A DNA stretch of 64,000 nucleotides, from the NCBI GenBank assembly GCA_003242085.1, contig QBML01000012.1:1-64000 (forward strand), given 5' to 3'. The stretch comes from Pseudanabaena frigida. GTDB lineage: Bacteria > Cyanobacteriota > Cyanobacteriia > Pseudanabaenales > Pseudanabaenaceae. Of this stretch, positions 8,372 through 17,115 are shown piece after piece. The position numbers and the translations under genes are program-made. Numbering within the stretch: position 1 is the first letter of the stretch; every line of letters begins with the position of its first letter. The notes under the pieces were generated by a model, which saw only the letters and a list, made by a program, of their open reading frames with translations, ran no database searches and was not told the origin of the DNA.

Positions 8372-9724
8372 GTGTTTCAACAAATCCGATTCCAAGCAAA
8401 GCAAATCTGGCGGCATCAGGTGGTGGCGCTCCTTGCCAATCTCAAAGTAGCGATCGCCTTACTATTATTAATTGCCCTATTTAGCATTCTCGGCACGGTG
8501 ATCGAGCAGGGGCAAACCATCGACTTTTATCGCGAAAACTATCCCGAACATCCAGCTCTGTTTGGGTTTTTATCGTTTAAGGTGATCTTGGCGATCGGGT
8601 TAGAGCATGTCTACGGGAGCTGGTGGTTTCTCACGTTATTGATTCTGTTTGGTACGAGTCTCACCGCCTGCACATTCAATCGCCAATTACCAATTCTCAA
8701 AGCTTCCAAACGTTGGTTCTACTACACCAAGCCCCAAAGTTTTGCCAAACTTCCCCTTGCGACTGAAATTGTCGGCGGCAATCTGACTAATCTGGCACAG
8801 TCTTTGCAAAGTAAAAATTACAAGGTTTATCAAGCTGACGATCGCCTTTATGCTCGTAAAGGACTAGTAGGCAGGATTGGGCCAATTGTTGTTCATGCCA
8901 GCATGTTGATCGTTTTGATTGGTTCGATCTGGGGTTCGCAGACTGGATTCATCGCGCAGGAAATGGTTCCTAGTGGCGATACCTTTCAAGTCAAAAACAT
9001 TACCGAAGCGGGGGCATGGTCTGCTTCGCAAGTTCCTAAGGATTGGTCAGTACGAGTCAATCGCTTTTGGATTGATTACACCCCTAAGGGAAGCATCGAT
9101 CAGTTCTATTCAGATTTATCAGTTCTAGATAAAGATGGGAAAGAGGTCGATCGCCAAACTATTCATGTGAATAAGCCGCTCAAATACAAAGGAGTCAGCT
9201 TTTATCAAGCTAACTGGGATATTCACGCGATCAGATTTACGCTCAACAACAGTCCAATTTTGCAATTGCCAGTAAACAAATTGGAATCTCAGAATGGAGG
9301 TCGTCAAGTTTGGGGAACATGGATTCCGACTAAACCCGATCTGAGCACAGGGATTACTTTAATCACACCAGATTTGCAAGGAACTTTCTTAATCTATGAC
9401 GAGAAAGGGAATTTACTCACTACAGTGCGCACCAATGGCAGCGCCGAAGTCAATGGCATCACCTTTACGCTAAAAGAAGCGATCGGTAGTACGGGTTTAC
9501 AAATTAAAGCTGACCCAGGAATTCCGATTGTTTATACGGGATTTGGCTTGTTGATGTTAGGGGTGATGATGAGCTATATCAGTCATTCACAGGTATGGGC
9601 TTTGCAGGTTGGCGATCGCCTTTATGTCGGGGGCAAAACTAATCGCGCCCAAGTCAGTTTTGAGGCAGAATTAATTGATGTCACTAGTGCGATCGATAAT
9701 CAGGCGATCGCCTCCCTTGCATAA
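8372..9724 (+). CDS. ccs1: Cytochrome c biogenesis protein Ccs1 (ResB family)
   Basis: Component of the system II (Ccs1-CcsA) cytochrome c maturation complex, which carries haem across the thylakoid/cytoplasmic membrane and ligates it to apocytochromes. 450 residues with membrane segments at about 27-48, 80-98, 171-189 and 385-405, and a large lumenal domain between the third and fourth, as in ResB. Family signatures: [20 protein letters not shown] and '[19 protein letters not shown]', which holds a conserved His. GTG start at 8372. The next gene begins 11 bases after its stop and may be co-transcribed. Confidence 0.93.
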   Translation: MFQQIRFQAKQIWRHQVVALLANLKVAIALLLLIALFSILGTVIEQGQTIDFYRENYPEHPALFGFLSFKVILAIGLEHVYGSWWFLTLLILFGTSLTACTFNRQLPILKASKRWFYYTKPQSFAKLPLATEIVGGNLTNLAQSLQSKNYKVYQADDRLYARKGLVGRIGPIVVHASMLIVLIGSIWGSQTGFIAQEMVPSGDTFQVKNITEAGAWSASQVPKDWSVRVNRFWIDYTPKGSIDQFYSDLSVLDKDGKEVDRQTIHVNKPLKYKGVSFYQANWDIHAIRFTLNNSPILQLPVNKLESQNGGRQVWGTWIPTKPDLSTGITLITPDLQGTFLIYDEKGNLLTTVRTNGSAEVNGITFTLKEAIGSTGLQIKADPGIPIVYTGFGLLMLGVMMSYISHSQVWALQVGDRLYVGGKTNRAQVSFEAELIDVTSAIDNQAIASLA

Positions 9725-9735
9725 ATGTTATAAAA

Positions 9736-10305
9736 ATGTATAAAAATTCTCAAGATTTTCCCTTTACCGCCAATTTAGAAGCCAATTGGCTCACTGTCCG
9801 CAATGAACTCGAACAATTAAGCGATCGCAGTTTTGTCGAATGGCCAGAGAAGCATCTCTACAAAGATGGCTGGGATATATTCGGTCTATACGCTTTTGGG
9901 ATGAAGCTAGATAAAAATTGTCAACTCTGCCCCGAAACAACTAAACTGGTCGAACAAATTCCCAATCTCGTCACCGCAGGTTTTTCTTCACTTAAGGTTG
10001 GGACTCATATCAAGCCACATACTGGCTATCCTGATGGCGTATTGCGCTGTCATTTAGGATTGATCGGTTGCGATGGTTGTGCTTTGAGGGTTGGTGATGA
10101 AACGAGAGGATGGCAAGAGGGAAAAACGCTCGTATTTGATGACACAAGCGAACATGAGGCATGGAATCGCGGCTCTCAAACTCGAATTGTGCTTCTTCTA
10201 GATTTTAAATATCCTGTAGATGGGGAAAAAGTAAACAATTTAGAAGATAAGAGCGTTCTCGAATTACTCAAAGGTGCATTACCTTTCTTTAAGAAGAAGT
10301 CCTAA
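9736..10305 (+). CDS. Aspartyl/asparaginyl beta-hydroxylase-type 2OG-Fe(II) dioxygenase
   Basis: 189 residues spanning a single AspH/LpxO-type double-stranded beta-helix. Probable metal and co-substrate residues: His91/His95 in THIKPHTGYPDG, Arg104-His106 in LRCHLGL, His140 in DDTSEHEAWN and Arg150 in SQTRIVLLLDF. These are the family hallmarks. The substrate may be a protein residue or a lipid; the sequence does not say. It has no signal peptide and no membrane segment, so it is probably cytoplasmic. It follows ccs1 by 11 bases, suggesting an operon without an obvious shared role. Confidence 0.85.
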   Translation: MYKNSQDFPFTANLEANWLTVRNELEQLSDRSFVEWPEKHLYKDGWDIFGLYAFGMKLDKNCQLCPETTKLVEQIPNLVTAGFSSLKVGTHIKPHTGYPDGVLRCHLGLIGCDGCALRVGDETRGWQEGKTLVFDDTSEHEAWNRGSQTRIVLLLDFKYPVDGEKVNNLEDKSVLELLKGALPFFKKKS

Positions 10306-10309
10306 TTTC

Positions 10310-11059
10310 TTATTTTGCTCCTGCCTTTTTGAGTATATCAACTATTTCCAAATGACTTTTTTGGATAGCGATCGCTAAAGGTTTCGCAAAGTTGTTTCCA
10401 AAATTAACATCTGCACCATGCTCGATCAGGATACTCACGATTTTGGTATATCCAAGTTCGGCAGCAAAATAGAGCGGGCTATATCCGTCAACATAGCGAT
10501 TGGGAGTTGCGCCATTCTCTAGCAGGAACTTCACGACTTCAGCACGATTTTCAGCGATCGCCTCATCAAGAGCCGTATATCCCCCATCCGCAGAAATATT
10601 GATTTTTGCACCTTTGCTGATTAACAGTTGGACGATTTCAATATGTCCTTTGGCTGCGGCTGTTGATAATGGCGTTCCCCCAGTATATGTATAGCGATCG
10701 TCACCATTTACGTTTGCACCATAAGCGATCAACACTTTGGCAATCTCAAGACTATTGTTGTCAGCCGCAATTTGCAAGGCTGGTCTATCCTTAAGCGCCT
10801 CTTCTTCTACTTTTTCATCTATGGCATTTGGGTCAGCTTTTTGAGACAAAGCCGCTTTGACTAAAGCTAGATTCCCATCTCTAACTGCCTCAATCAAGAT
10901 CGAATTTTGTTCTATAGAATAGACTTGATTTGGTTTAGCCTGCTTAGGTAAAGAAGAATTTGATACTTGTGCAGTGGACATATGCGGAAAAACTATTGTA
11001 GCGATCGCTATAGCTGCCAAAATAGAATAGATTGATTTTAAGGAAATGCTTTTAATCAT
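10310..11059 (-). CDS. Exported ankyrin-repeat protein
   Basis: Signal peptide at about 1-31 (SIYSILAAIAIATIVFPHMSTAQ). The rest is a tandem array of about five to six ankyrin repeats (about 50-248) with the usual T/ALxxAAxxGHxEIVxxLLxxGA pattern, for example TPLSTAAAKGHIEIVQLLIS and SPLYFAAELGYTKIVSIL. Ankyrin arrays bind proteins; the partner is unknown. It is convergent with the hydroxylase gene, four bases between the stops. Confidence 0.9.
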   Translation of the reverse strand: MIKSISLKSIYSILAAIAIATIVFPHMSTAQVSNSSLPKQAKPNQVYSIEQNSILIEAVRDGNLALVKAALSQKADPNAIDEKVEEEALKDRPALQIAADNNSLEIAKVLIAYGANVNGDDRYTYTGGTPLSTAAAKGHIEIVQLLISKGAKINISADGGYTALDEAIAENRAEVVKFLLENGATPNRYVDGYSPLYFAAELGYTKIVSILIEHGADVNFGNNFAKPLAIAIQKSHLEIVDILKKAGAK

Positions 11060-11346
11060 GGGAATAGGGTAATTATAAAAGTTTGATTGCTGATTGGAAG
11101 CTCAAGTAGATAATATGCAAAAAGTTAGGTCTAAGTCCTACTTCATTACAATTATCATTAGAAGCTAGCATATATTCGTAAATCTGAAATAAACATATCC
11201 GCACAAGCCAACTAAACCTGTTATAGTTTGCGTCTATGTTCTTATTAATAAGCTGCGTCTATAGTATTAGCAGTATCAGTAAGAGATTAGTAGGTAGTCG
11301 TACTTTGGGTATTTATCTACTTTGAGAATAATGTGGAGACAATGAC

Positions 11347-13083
11347 ATGATCGAGCCGATTGGATACATATTAGGAACCAAAGATGCCACGCCACTTGAG
11401 TTTTGGGTGGCAGTCAGTGATGGCAAAGTCCTGCGACTTGATGATGTCGTGCAAGTCAAAACCGATCGCCCCGACAAAAAAGGTGTCGTCAACTTTTATG
11501 GTGTAGTCGATCACGTACGAACTATCCACGAAGGAACCCAATTTGATACGGATACATTCTTAGTTACTAGTGGCAGTATGCCCGTGAATGTGTCCTATGC
11601 TGCCCATATCCAAGTCACGCGCATTGAGCCCGAAGAATATTTACCACCACAGCCTAGCGATGCTGTCTATTTAGCTGAAGATGAGAACCTCAGATTTGCG
11701 CTAAATTTTGATGGGATGGAACAGCGCATCTCCGCAGGAATCATGCGAAATGGTAGTCCTGCCTATTTGAATTATGAATTTATCGACGGTACAAAGGGCG
11801 CTCATGTCAATATTTCGGGAATTTCGGGGGTAGCGACTAAAACCTCTTTTGCCCTATTTTTACTGCATTCCATCTTTAATTCGGCGGCTCTTGGTTCTAA
11901 AAGAGCGAATACCAAAGCATTAATCTTTAATGTCAAGGGCGAAGATTTATTCTTTCTCGATAAGTCAAATAATAAAATGCGCGAAGAGGATCGCGCTACT
12001 TATCATGCACTCGATCTACCTGTAGAGCCATTTCGAGATGTGCGGTTTTGCGTAGCTCCAAAGAAAAATACTCAAGAGATAGAACCCCATCTCGATCAAC
12101 GATCCGATAATATTTCGGCATATGTTTGGGGAATGCGTGAATTTTGTCGCGATCGCCTATTTCGTTTTTTGTTTGCAGGAGACGACTTAGAGCGCGGAAA
12201 TATTGGATTCTTAGCAAGTATTGTCGAGGAGCGTTTGGCGAGATTAGCGGCGGATAATGACAAATATGATAAGAAGTTAGGATTTATGCCTAGAGCTAGT
12301 CTAGACCTTGATGATGCCTATGGAGAAGATGGCAAGGATAAGGTAGAAACATTCCGCGATTTGATTGAATTTCTCGAAGATAAATTAGTTGAGAATCCCG
12401 ATCAGAAATGGTTGGGACGCAATGCTCCTGCCACTGCGGAAGCACTTACCCGCCGTTTATGGGGAATTGCCGATGAAATGGGACATCTGGTACGGGGCGA
12501 TCTTCCTGCGGAAGAGTTGCAAAAATACAAGCTCGATCCCCTTGCTGCCGAATATCAGCTAACGATCGCCGATATCAATAAGCTTGGCAGTAAAGCCCAA
12601 AAGTTTGTGGTGGGTGTATTGCTACAAAAACTCTTCATGGAAAAGGAAAAGCGCGGTCAATATCCCGTAGTCTTTATCGTTCTCGATGAGCTGAATAAAT
12701 ATGCACCTAAAGAAGGTCGCAGCCCCATTAAAGACTTGTTAGTGGAAATTGCAGAACGGGGGCGATCGCTTGGCATCATTTTAATTGGCGCACAACAAAC
12801 TGCCTCGGAGGTGGAGCGTCGCGTCGTCGGACAGGCGGCGGTGCGCGTAGTTGGTCGTCTTGATTCTGCCGAGGTAGAGCGTCCTGAATATAACTTCTTG
12901 ACAGGTGCTTGTCGGAAGCGATCGCTCTTATTAAAGTCTGGCAGTATGTTCATCCATCAGCCCGAAGTTCCATCACCATTGCTGGTTGGTTTTCCATTTC
13001 CTGCTTATGCGACGCGATTGCGTGAAGTACAAATCAATGAAATGGAAGAGAAGATTCTCAAAAACAAAGTTAAGCGTTTGTAA
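11347..13083 (+). CDS. HerA-like ATPase (DUF87) with N-terminal HAS-barrel
   Basis: HerA/FtsK-clade ATPase; relatives act as DNA-translocating pumps, often with a nuclease partner (NurA), which is not adjacent here. Residues about 1-95 resemble the HAS-barrel that precedes HerA motors. The P-loop region is GISGVATKTS at 158-167, in which the usual GK[ST] glycine is Thr. Walker B is VVFIVLDE (Asp447-Glu448), followed by 'ELNKYAP' and the arginine-rich ERGRSLGIILIGAQQTASEV. The altered P-loop may be normal for this cyanobacterial subgroup. A 166-base copy of its 3' end sits 0.5 kb downstream. Function in repair or defence cannot be decided from sequence. Confidence 0.85.
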   Translation: MIEPIGYILGTKDATPLEFWVAVSDGKVLRLDDVVQVKTDRPDKKGVVNFYGVVDHVRTIHEGTQFDTDTFLVTSGSMPVNVSYAAHIQVTRIEPEEYLPPQPSDAVYLAEDENLRFALNFDGMEQRISAGIMRNGSPAYLNYEFIDGTKGAHVNISGISGVATKTSFALFLLHSIFNSAALGSKRANTKALIFNVKGEDLFFLDKSNNKMREEDRATYHALDLPVEPFRDVRFCVAPKKNTQEIEPHLDQRSDNISAYVWGMREFCRDRLFRFLFAGDDLERGNIGFLASIVEERLARLAADNDKYDKKLGFMPRASLDLDDAYGEDGKDKVETFRDLIEFLEDKLVENPDQKWLGRNAPATAEALTRRLWGIADEMGHLVRGDLPAEELQKYKLDPLAAEYQLTIADINKLGSKAQKFVVGVLLQKLFMEKEKRGQYPVVFIVLDELNKYAPKEGRSPIKDLLVEIAERGRSLGIILIGAQQTASEVERRVVGQAAVRVVGRLDSAEVERPEYNFLTGACRKRSLLLKSGSMFIHQPEVPSPLLVGFPFPAYATRLREVQINEMEEKILKNKVKRL

Positions 13084-13117
13084 TTGCGATCGCTAAACTC
13101 GTCACCAAAAATTACAA

Positions 13118-13513
13118 CTAATAAAGTGGATGCCAGCCGCGCCACCGTAAGATTGCCCATGCATGAGCTTTGGTTAACATCATCCGATCAACGATCTTTC
13201 CTAAATCTTGGAGTTCTTGATATTCTGTTTCTGAAAGTTCAGACTGTTGGTTTTTCTCAAGCAAATACTGGTGGCGATCGCTATGTACGTCTGAGACTTG
13301 ACTATGGGCAATTTCTAATAACTGATTAATCTTTAATAATTGCATTTTCGATAATTCAGCTTGCATTTCTAGTGGCAAGTTCTCGACTGAGGGTGGCAAG
13401 TTACCTGTAATACTTTGTAAAGCTAGTGATTCTAAAGGTTGAGCAGTTTGCTCGGCAATGCGAGTCAACTGTTGAAAAAGTGGCTCAGGTAGCTCTAATG
13501 TCAGTTTTTGCAT
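13118..13513 (-). CDS. Small protein with antitoxin-like N-terminus, unknown function
   Basis: 131 residues. The start MQKLTLELPEPLFQQLTRIA resembles ribbon-helix-helix or antitoxin-type N-termini of cyanobacterial proteins; the middle and end are helical and Gln/Glu-rich, ending RMMLTKAHAWAILRWRGWHP, a tail seen in many uncharacterised cyanobacterial proteins. No toxin gene is beside it. It lies convergent with the HerA-like gene, 34 bases away, and upstream of it is the duplicated HerA 3' end. Confidence 0.6.
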   Translation of the reverse strand: MQKLTLELPEPLFQQLTRIAEQTAQPLESLALQSITGNLPPSVENLPLEMQAELSKMQLLKINQLLEIAHSQVSDVHSDRHQYLLEKNQQSELSETEYQELQDLGKIVDRMMLTKAHAWAILRWRGWHPLY

Positions 13514-13855
13514 AACTTTTTTAGTGATAGCTTAATCTATATTAGCGATATTGCCGATCGCTAAGTCAAAAAATAATAGAGCTTAATAGATAAAATCAGC
13601 GATCATTTAATTCATAACCAAAAATTGCGATCGCTCTTGTTAAAGTCTGGCAGTATGTTCATCCATCAGCCCGAAGTTCCATCACCTTTGCTAGTTGGTT
13701 TTTCATTTCCTTCTTATGCAACGCGATTGCGAGAAGTACAAACCAGTGAGATTGAAGAGAAGATTCTCAAAAGTAAAGTTAAGCGGTTGTAATTTTCACG
13801 ATTTCTATGTTAGCCTCTGTAAATTTAGAAATCGCGATCACCTTTAGGAGAGAAA
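13514..13855. other. Intergenic region carrying the duplicated HerA 3' end
   Basis: The only recognisable content is the 166-base HerA tail copy. Near the right edge TTTAGGAGAG (about 13843-13852) is the ribosome-binding site of the alpha/beta hydrolase. Confidence 0.6.
13627..13792 (+). pseudogene. Displaced copy of the 3' end of the HerA-like ATPase gene
   Basis: 166 bases align without any gap to 12918-13083, the last 55 codons and stop of the HerA-like gene, with about 20 substitutions. The copy begins exactly at GCGATCGC, as does the matching part of the source gene. No start codon or upstream part of the gene is present, so it is a noncoding fragment or the leftover of a former second copy. 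The many silent or conservative changes suggest it was once under protein-level selection. Confidence 0.92.
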
Positions 13856-14761
13856 ATGAACCTAAAAAGACAAACTCTCATCAAGGCGGTAATCAGTATC
13901 TCGTCTGTCTTAGCGATCGCCTATTTAGGAATCTCTGCCTTTGCTGGTCACACCCTCTCCACACCCAATAGAATAATTCCCGATTCTCAAAAGGCATCTA
14001 TTTTTATAAATCCTCCTGAAGAGGTAAGATTTCGGACATCCGACAACTTAGAAATTTCAGGATGGTTTATTCCATCAAAAAATTCTGACAAGGTCTTAAT
14101 CTTAGTACATGGATTGAATTCAAATCGTACTTCTGAGTTCGCTGGCAGGTTTACTGAATTTGGCTCTGCTATGCAAAAGCAGGGATTTTCTATCCTGATG
14201 ATTGACCTTCGTGGGCATGGACTGAGTGCTGATTCTCGACTTACTTTTGGAATTATAGAAAGGAGAGATATTATTGCGGGGGTGAATTGGGTCAAACAAA
14301 AAGGATTTAAGCCTAATAAGATTGGGGTTTTAGGAGTTTCTATGGGTTCTGCATCGGTGATTGGATCCGCCGCTGAAAATCCTGATATTTCCGCAATTGT
14401 TGTGGATAGTGGTTACGCGGAAGTTTATCCTGTCATTCAAAAACATTGGCAGACAGCTTCTGGACTTCCAGACATATTCCTTCCTTCTACGATGATGTTT
14501 GGGCAATTATGGACTGGCTACGACCTCACTTCTTCCAGACCTGTTAATGAGATTAGTCGAATTGCTCCTAGACCAGTTTTGATAGTTCATAGTGCAATCG
14601 ATCCTTACACGCCCGTAGAAAATGCCCGTCAGCTAAAAGCAGCATATCCATCAGCCGAATATTGGGAAACCAATGCTAAAGAACATGCGGGAAGTTATAG
14701 CTCTAACCCTAAGAACTACGTTGATAAAGTTGCCGCGTTTTATAACCGAAGTCTAAAGTAG
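13856..14761 (+). CDS. Alpha/beta hydrolase, membrane-anchored or exported
   Basis: 301 residues. A hydrophobic segment at about 10-31 acts as a signal or anchor. The hydrolase triad is visible: Ser162 in GVSMGS, Asp249 in VHSAIDPYTP and His277 in AKEHAGSY; the oxyanion part is LVHGLNSNR (83-91) and LRGHGLSA lies at 118-125. It resembles the BEM46/YtmA-like esterases; the substrate is unknown. A good ribosome-binding site (AGGAGAG) precedes the ATG. Confidence 0.87.
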   Translation: MNLKRQTLIKAVISISSVLAIAYLGISAFAGHTLSTPNRIIPDSQKASIFINPPEEVRFRTSDNLEISGWFIPSKNSDKVLILVHGLNSNRTSEFAGRFTEFGSAMQKQGFSILMIDLRGHGLSADSRLTFGIIERRDIIAGVNWVKQKGFKPNKIGVLGVSMGSASVIGSAAENPDISAIVVDSGYAEVYPVIQKHWQTASGLPDIFLPSTMMFGQLWTGYDLTSSRPVNEISRIAPRPVLIVHSAIDPYTPVENARQLKAAYPSAEYWETNAKEHAGSYSSNPKNYVDKVAAFYNRSLK

Positions 14762-14765
14762 TTTT

Positions 14766-16262
14766 TTATCCTCTAAACACATTCTGGCGTGAAGCTAGTC
14801 TTGCCTTTCCTGAAGCCGCCCATTCCTGCAAAACTTGAATTTCCTGTTGAGCAGTTTGCGCCAATGGCACGATTTGGCTGGCAGCTTCGAGGATGTCATC
14901 GGTGGTGAAGTCGCGATTTTGGCTGAAGCCAATATGCATCGCTTCAATGATGCCTTGCTCGATTTCCGCTCCAGAGAAATCTGGTGTTTCGTAGGCGAGG
15001 CGATCGATATCGTAGGCACGAGTATTGTGAGGGCGGTATTTGCTCAAATGTACCGCGAAGATCTGCGATCGCTCCTCTTGATTAGGCAACCCCACAAAAA
15101 ACACCTCATCAAACCTTCCCTTGCGTAATAGTTCGGGTGGCAAAGTCCGAATATTATTCGCAGTCGCGACCACAAACACTGGTGAAATTTTTTCTGCCAT
15201 CCATGTCAGGAACGTACCAAACACGCGATTAGTTGTTCCCGAATCCCCTCGACCATCGGTTCCTGCAAAAGCTTTATCGATTTCATCAATCCATAGCACA
15301 CAGGGAGAGAGAGCTTCGGCTAACTGAATCATCTGACGGGTGCGGGATTCACTCTCGCCAACTAGTCCCGCAAAGAGACGACCAACATCAAGGCGCAATA
15401 GGGGTAAATGCCAATGATGGGAAATAGCTTTCGCCGTGAGCGACTTGCCTGTACCTTGAATCCCCGCTAGCAATAAACCTCTGGGATGGGGTAGCCCGTA
15501 TTTTCGAGCGCGATCGCTAAAGGCTCCACCTCGACGCAATAGCCATTCTTTGAGATTATCTAAACCACCAATATCACTAATTTCTGTGGTCGATGGATAG
15601 AACTCTAGAATCTGAGTTTGGCGAATACTTTGACGTTTTTCTTCGAGAATTAATTCCACATCTTCAGGACGGAGACAACTATTTTCGGCGATCGCCTTCG
15701 CTAATACTCTTCTAATTCGCTCTAGAGAAAGACCTTGTCCTGCACGTACTAGATCATCGATCGCCTGTTTATCTAACTGAATATCATGCCCTGAGTTAGT
15801 AGAGCTGGCGATTTGGGTAATTTCTGTTTTTAATTCGCTCGGATTGGGAAGGGGAAATTCTAAGATCGAGAAAAATTCACTGAGACTGTCGGGAATATTA
15901 ATCTGTGAAGCAAGCACAATAATATTTTGGGCTTCACTTTTGAGCTTACGCGCCAGATTTTTCAGCTTACGGGCGATCGCGACATCTTCCAAAAAGCGAT
16001 CGAAGTCTCGCAATACAAACACGGAACTTTTAGAGATTTTATCGACAAATTCTAGAGCTTGTAAAGGATTGCGCTTACCCATCCCTGCATCATTAGGATT
16101 GGACTGATAGCCATCGACAAAATCCCACACAAACACGCTGCGTCCAAGAGATTTCGCTACGTTGGCAATTACGGCTTCGACTCGTTCTTCTTCGGCTGAA
16201 GGTATGTAAATCAAGGGATAGCGAGCGCGGAGTGTGAGATTTAAGTCAGCTTCAAAATTCAT
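14766..16262 (-). CDS. ycf46: Ycf46-type AAA+ ATPase
   Basis: 498 residues, the size of plastid/cyanobacterial Ycf46. The N-terminal half (about 1-225) is a Ycf46-specific domain; the AAA+ module follows with P-loop GIQGTGKS at 267-274, Walker B CVLWIDEIDK at 321-330, and the sensor/arginine-finger region VVATANNIRTLPPELLRKGR. Published work in Synechocystis links Ycf46 to control of photosynthetic carbon uptake; no neighbour here indicates a role. It ends five bases from the convergent hydrolase gene. Confidence 0.92.
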   Translation of the reverse strand: MNFEADLNLTLRARYPLIYIPSAEEERVEAVIANVAKSLGRSVFVWDFVDGYQSNPNDAGMGKRNPLQALEFVDKISKSSVFVLRDFDRFLEDVAIARKLKNLARKLKSEAQNIIVLASQINIPDSLSEFFSILEFPLPNPSELKTEITQIASSTNSGHDIQLDKQAIDDLVRAGQGLSLERIRRVLAKAIAENSCLRPEDVELILEEKRQSIRQTQILEFYPSTTEISDIGGLDNLKEWLLRRGGAFSDRARKYGLPHPRGLLLAGIQGTGKSLTAKAISHHWHLPLLRLDVGRLFAGLVGESESRTRQMIQLAEALSPCVLWIDEIDKAFAGTDGRGDSGTTNRVFGTFLTWMAEKISPVFVVATANNIRTLPPELLRKGRFDEVFFVGLPNQEERSQIFAVHLSKYRPHNTRAYDIDRLAYETPDFSGAEIEQGIIEAMHIGFSQNRDFTTDDILEAASQIVPLAQTAQQEIQVLQEWAASGKARLASRQNVFRG

Positions 16263-16354
16263 TGATCAGCAAGCCGTGAGTAAAACGCTAGAATATCTAC
16301 AACCTACAATCTACAACAAACTATAGCAATAGTGACAACGAAAGAGCGCTTTAT

Positions 16355-16828
16355 TCATTCGGCAGTAGGCGGAATGGGATGATTAGCTGCAATCTCACGG
16401 GCAAGCATTTCTTCTAAATGTTGAATTGTCTGATTCTGGTCATTAAGCATCTGCCGAAGTTCAGCGATCTCCCGCTCCCTTAAACTATCGATCTTCTGAT
16501 GTAAAGACTCAATTTCCATTTCTGCTTTCATATCAACGTCAAGGTCTTGCTTTGCTTTATCTCGATCGACCTCAGATTGACGATTCTGACTCATCAGGAT
16601 GAATGGAGTAGCATAGGCAGCTTGGAAACTAAGAGCAAGATTGAGAAGAATGAAAGGATATTCATCCCAATGTTTAATCCAGCTAATAATATTTAAGACA
16701 ATCCATACTCCCAGTAAAAAGCTTTGGATCAGGATAAATCTCCATGAGCCGACAGTGGCTGTCACGGTATCAGCGATACGTTCTCCCCTTGATGATTGAG
16801 AATGTTTGAGCTTGGCTGACTTTTCCAT
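16355..16828 (-). CDS. DUF1003 membrane protein
   Basis: The family signature is GERIADTVTATVGSWRFILI followed by two membrane segments (about 31-50 and 60-80) with the WDEYPFILLNL motif between them. A coiled coil (about 90-145, Glu/Lys/Gln-rich heptads) forms the tail. Role unknown; DUF1003 members are common in bacteria. The ATG at 16828 is preferred over TTG at 16837 because GGGA lies 11 bases ahead of it and only two bases ahead of the TTG. Confidence 0.85.
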   Translation of the reverse strand: MEKSAKLKHSQSSRGERIADTVTATVGSWRFILIQSFLLGVWIVLNIISWIKHWDEYPFILLNLALSFQAAYATPFILMSQNRQSEVDRDKAKQDLDVDMKAEMEIESLHQKIDSLREREIAELRQMLNDQNQTIQHLEEMLAREIAANHPIPPTAE

Positions 16829-16887
16829 AGATAGCAATATCCCGTGCGAAAATTTGCACTGAATTTAGATGTAGCTTAACATTGAAA

Positions 16888-16932
16888 TCCTAAAAGAGAT
16901 TTGCAGCGAGGAGCAGCGCAACTCTCTTTTGG
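16888..16932. repeat. Imperfect hairpin upstream of speA
   Basis: CCTAAAAGAGATTTGC and CAACTCTCTTTTGG pair with a few mismatches around an 'AGCGAGGAGC' loop. It is in the 278-base gap between divergent DUF1003 and speA. No other element is seen in the gap. Confidence 0.45.
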
Positions 16933-17115
16933 GTAACTGTAATTATAATCAACCTTTTTGGGGATGTAATTCAAAATTAGTTAATAACTTGTTCAAAAAG
17001 ATCTAGACTATTTTCGATATTAACCACTAGATTAGTTGGTAGTGCTAAAGTTGATACGGTCAGCCTAAAGTGCCGCCCGTCCCAGTATGTAGATCAAGGT
17101 TTGTAGGGTTTAAAA

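Noticed and set aside
15844-16107. Plus-strand frame inside ycf46
   Set aside because: Complete shadow of a clear gene on the other strand.
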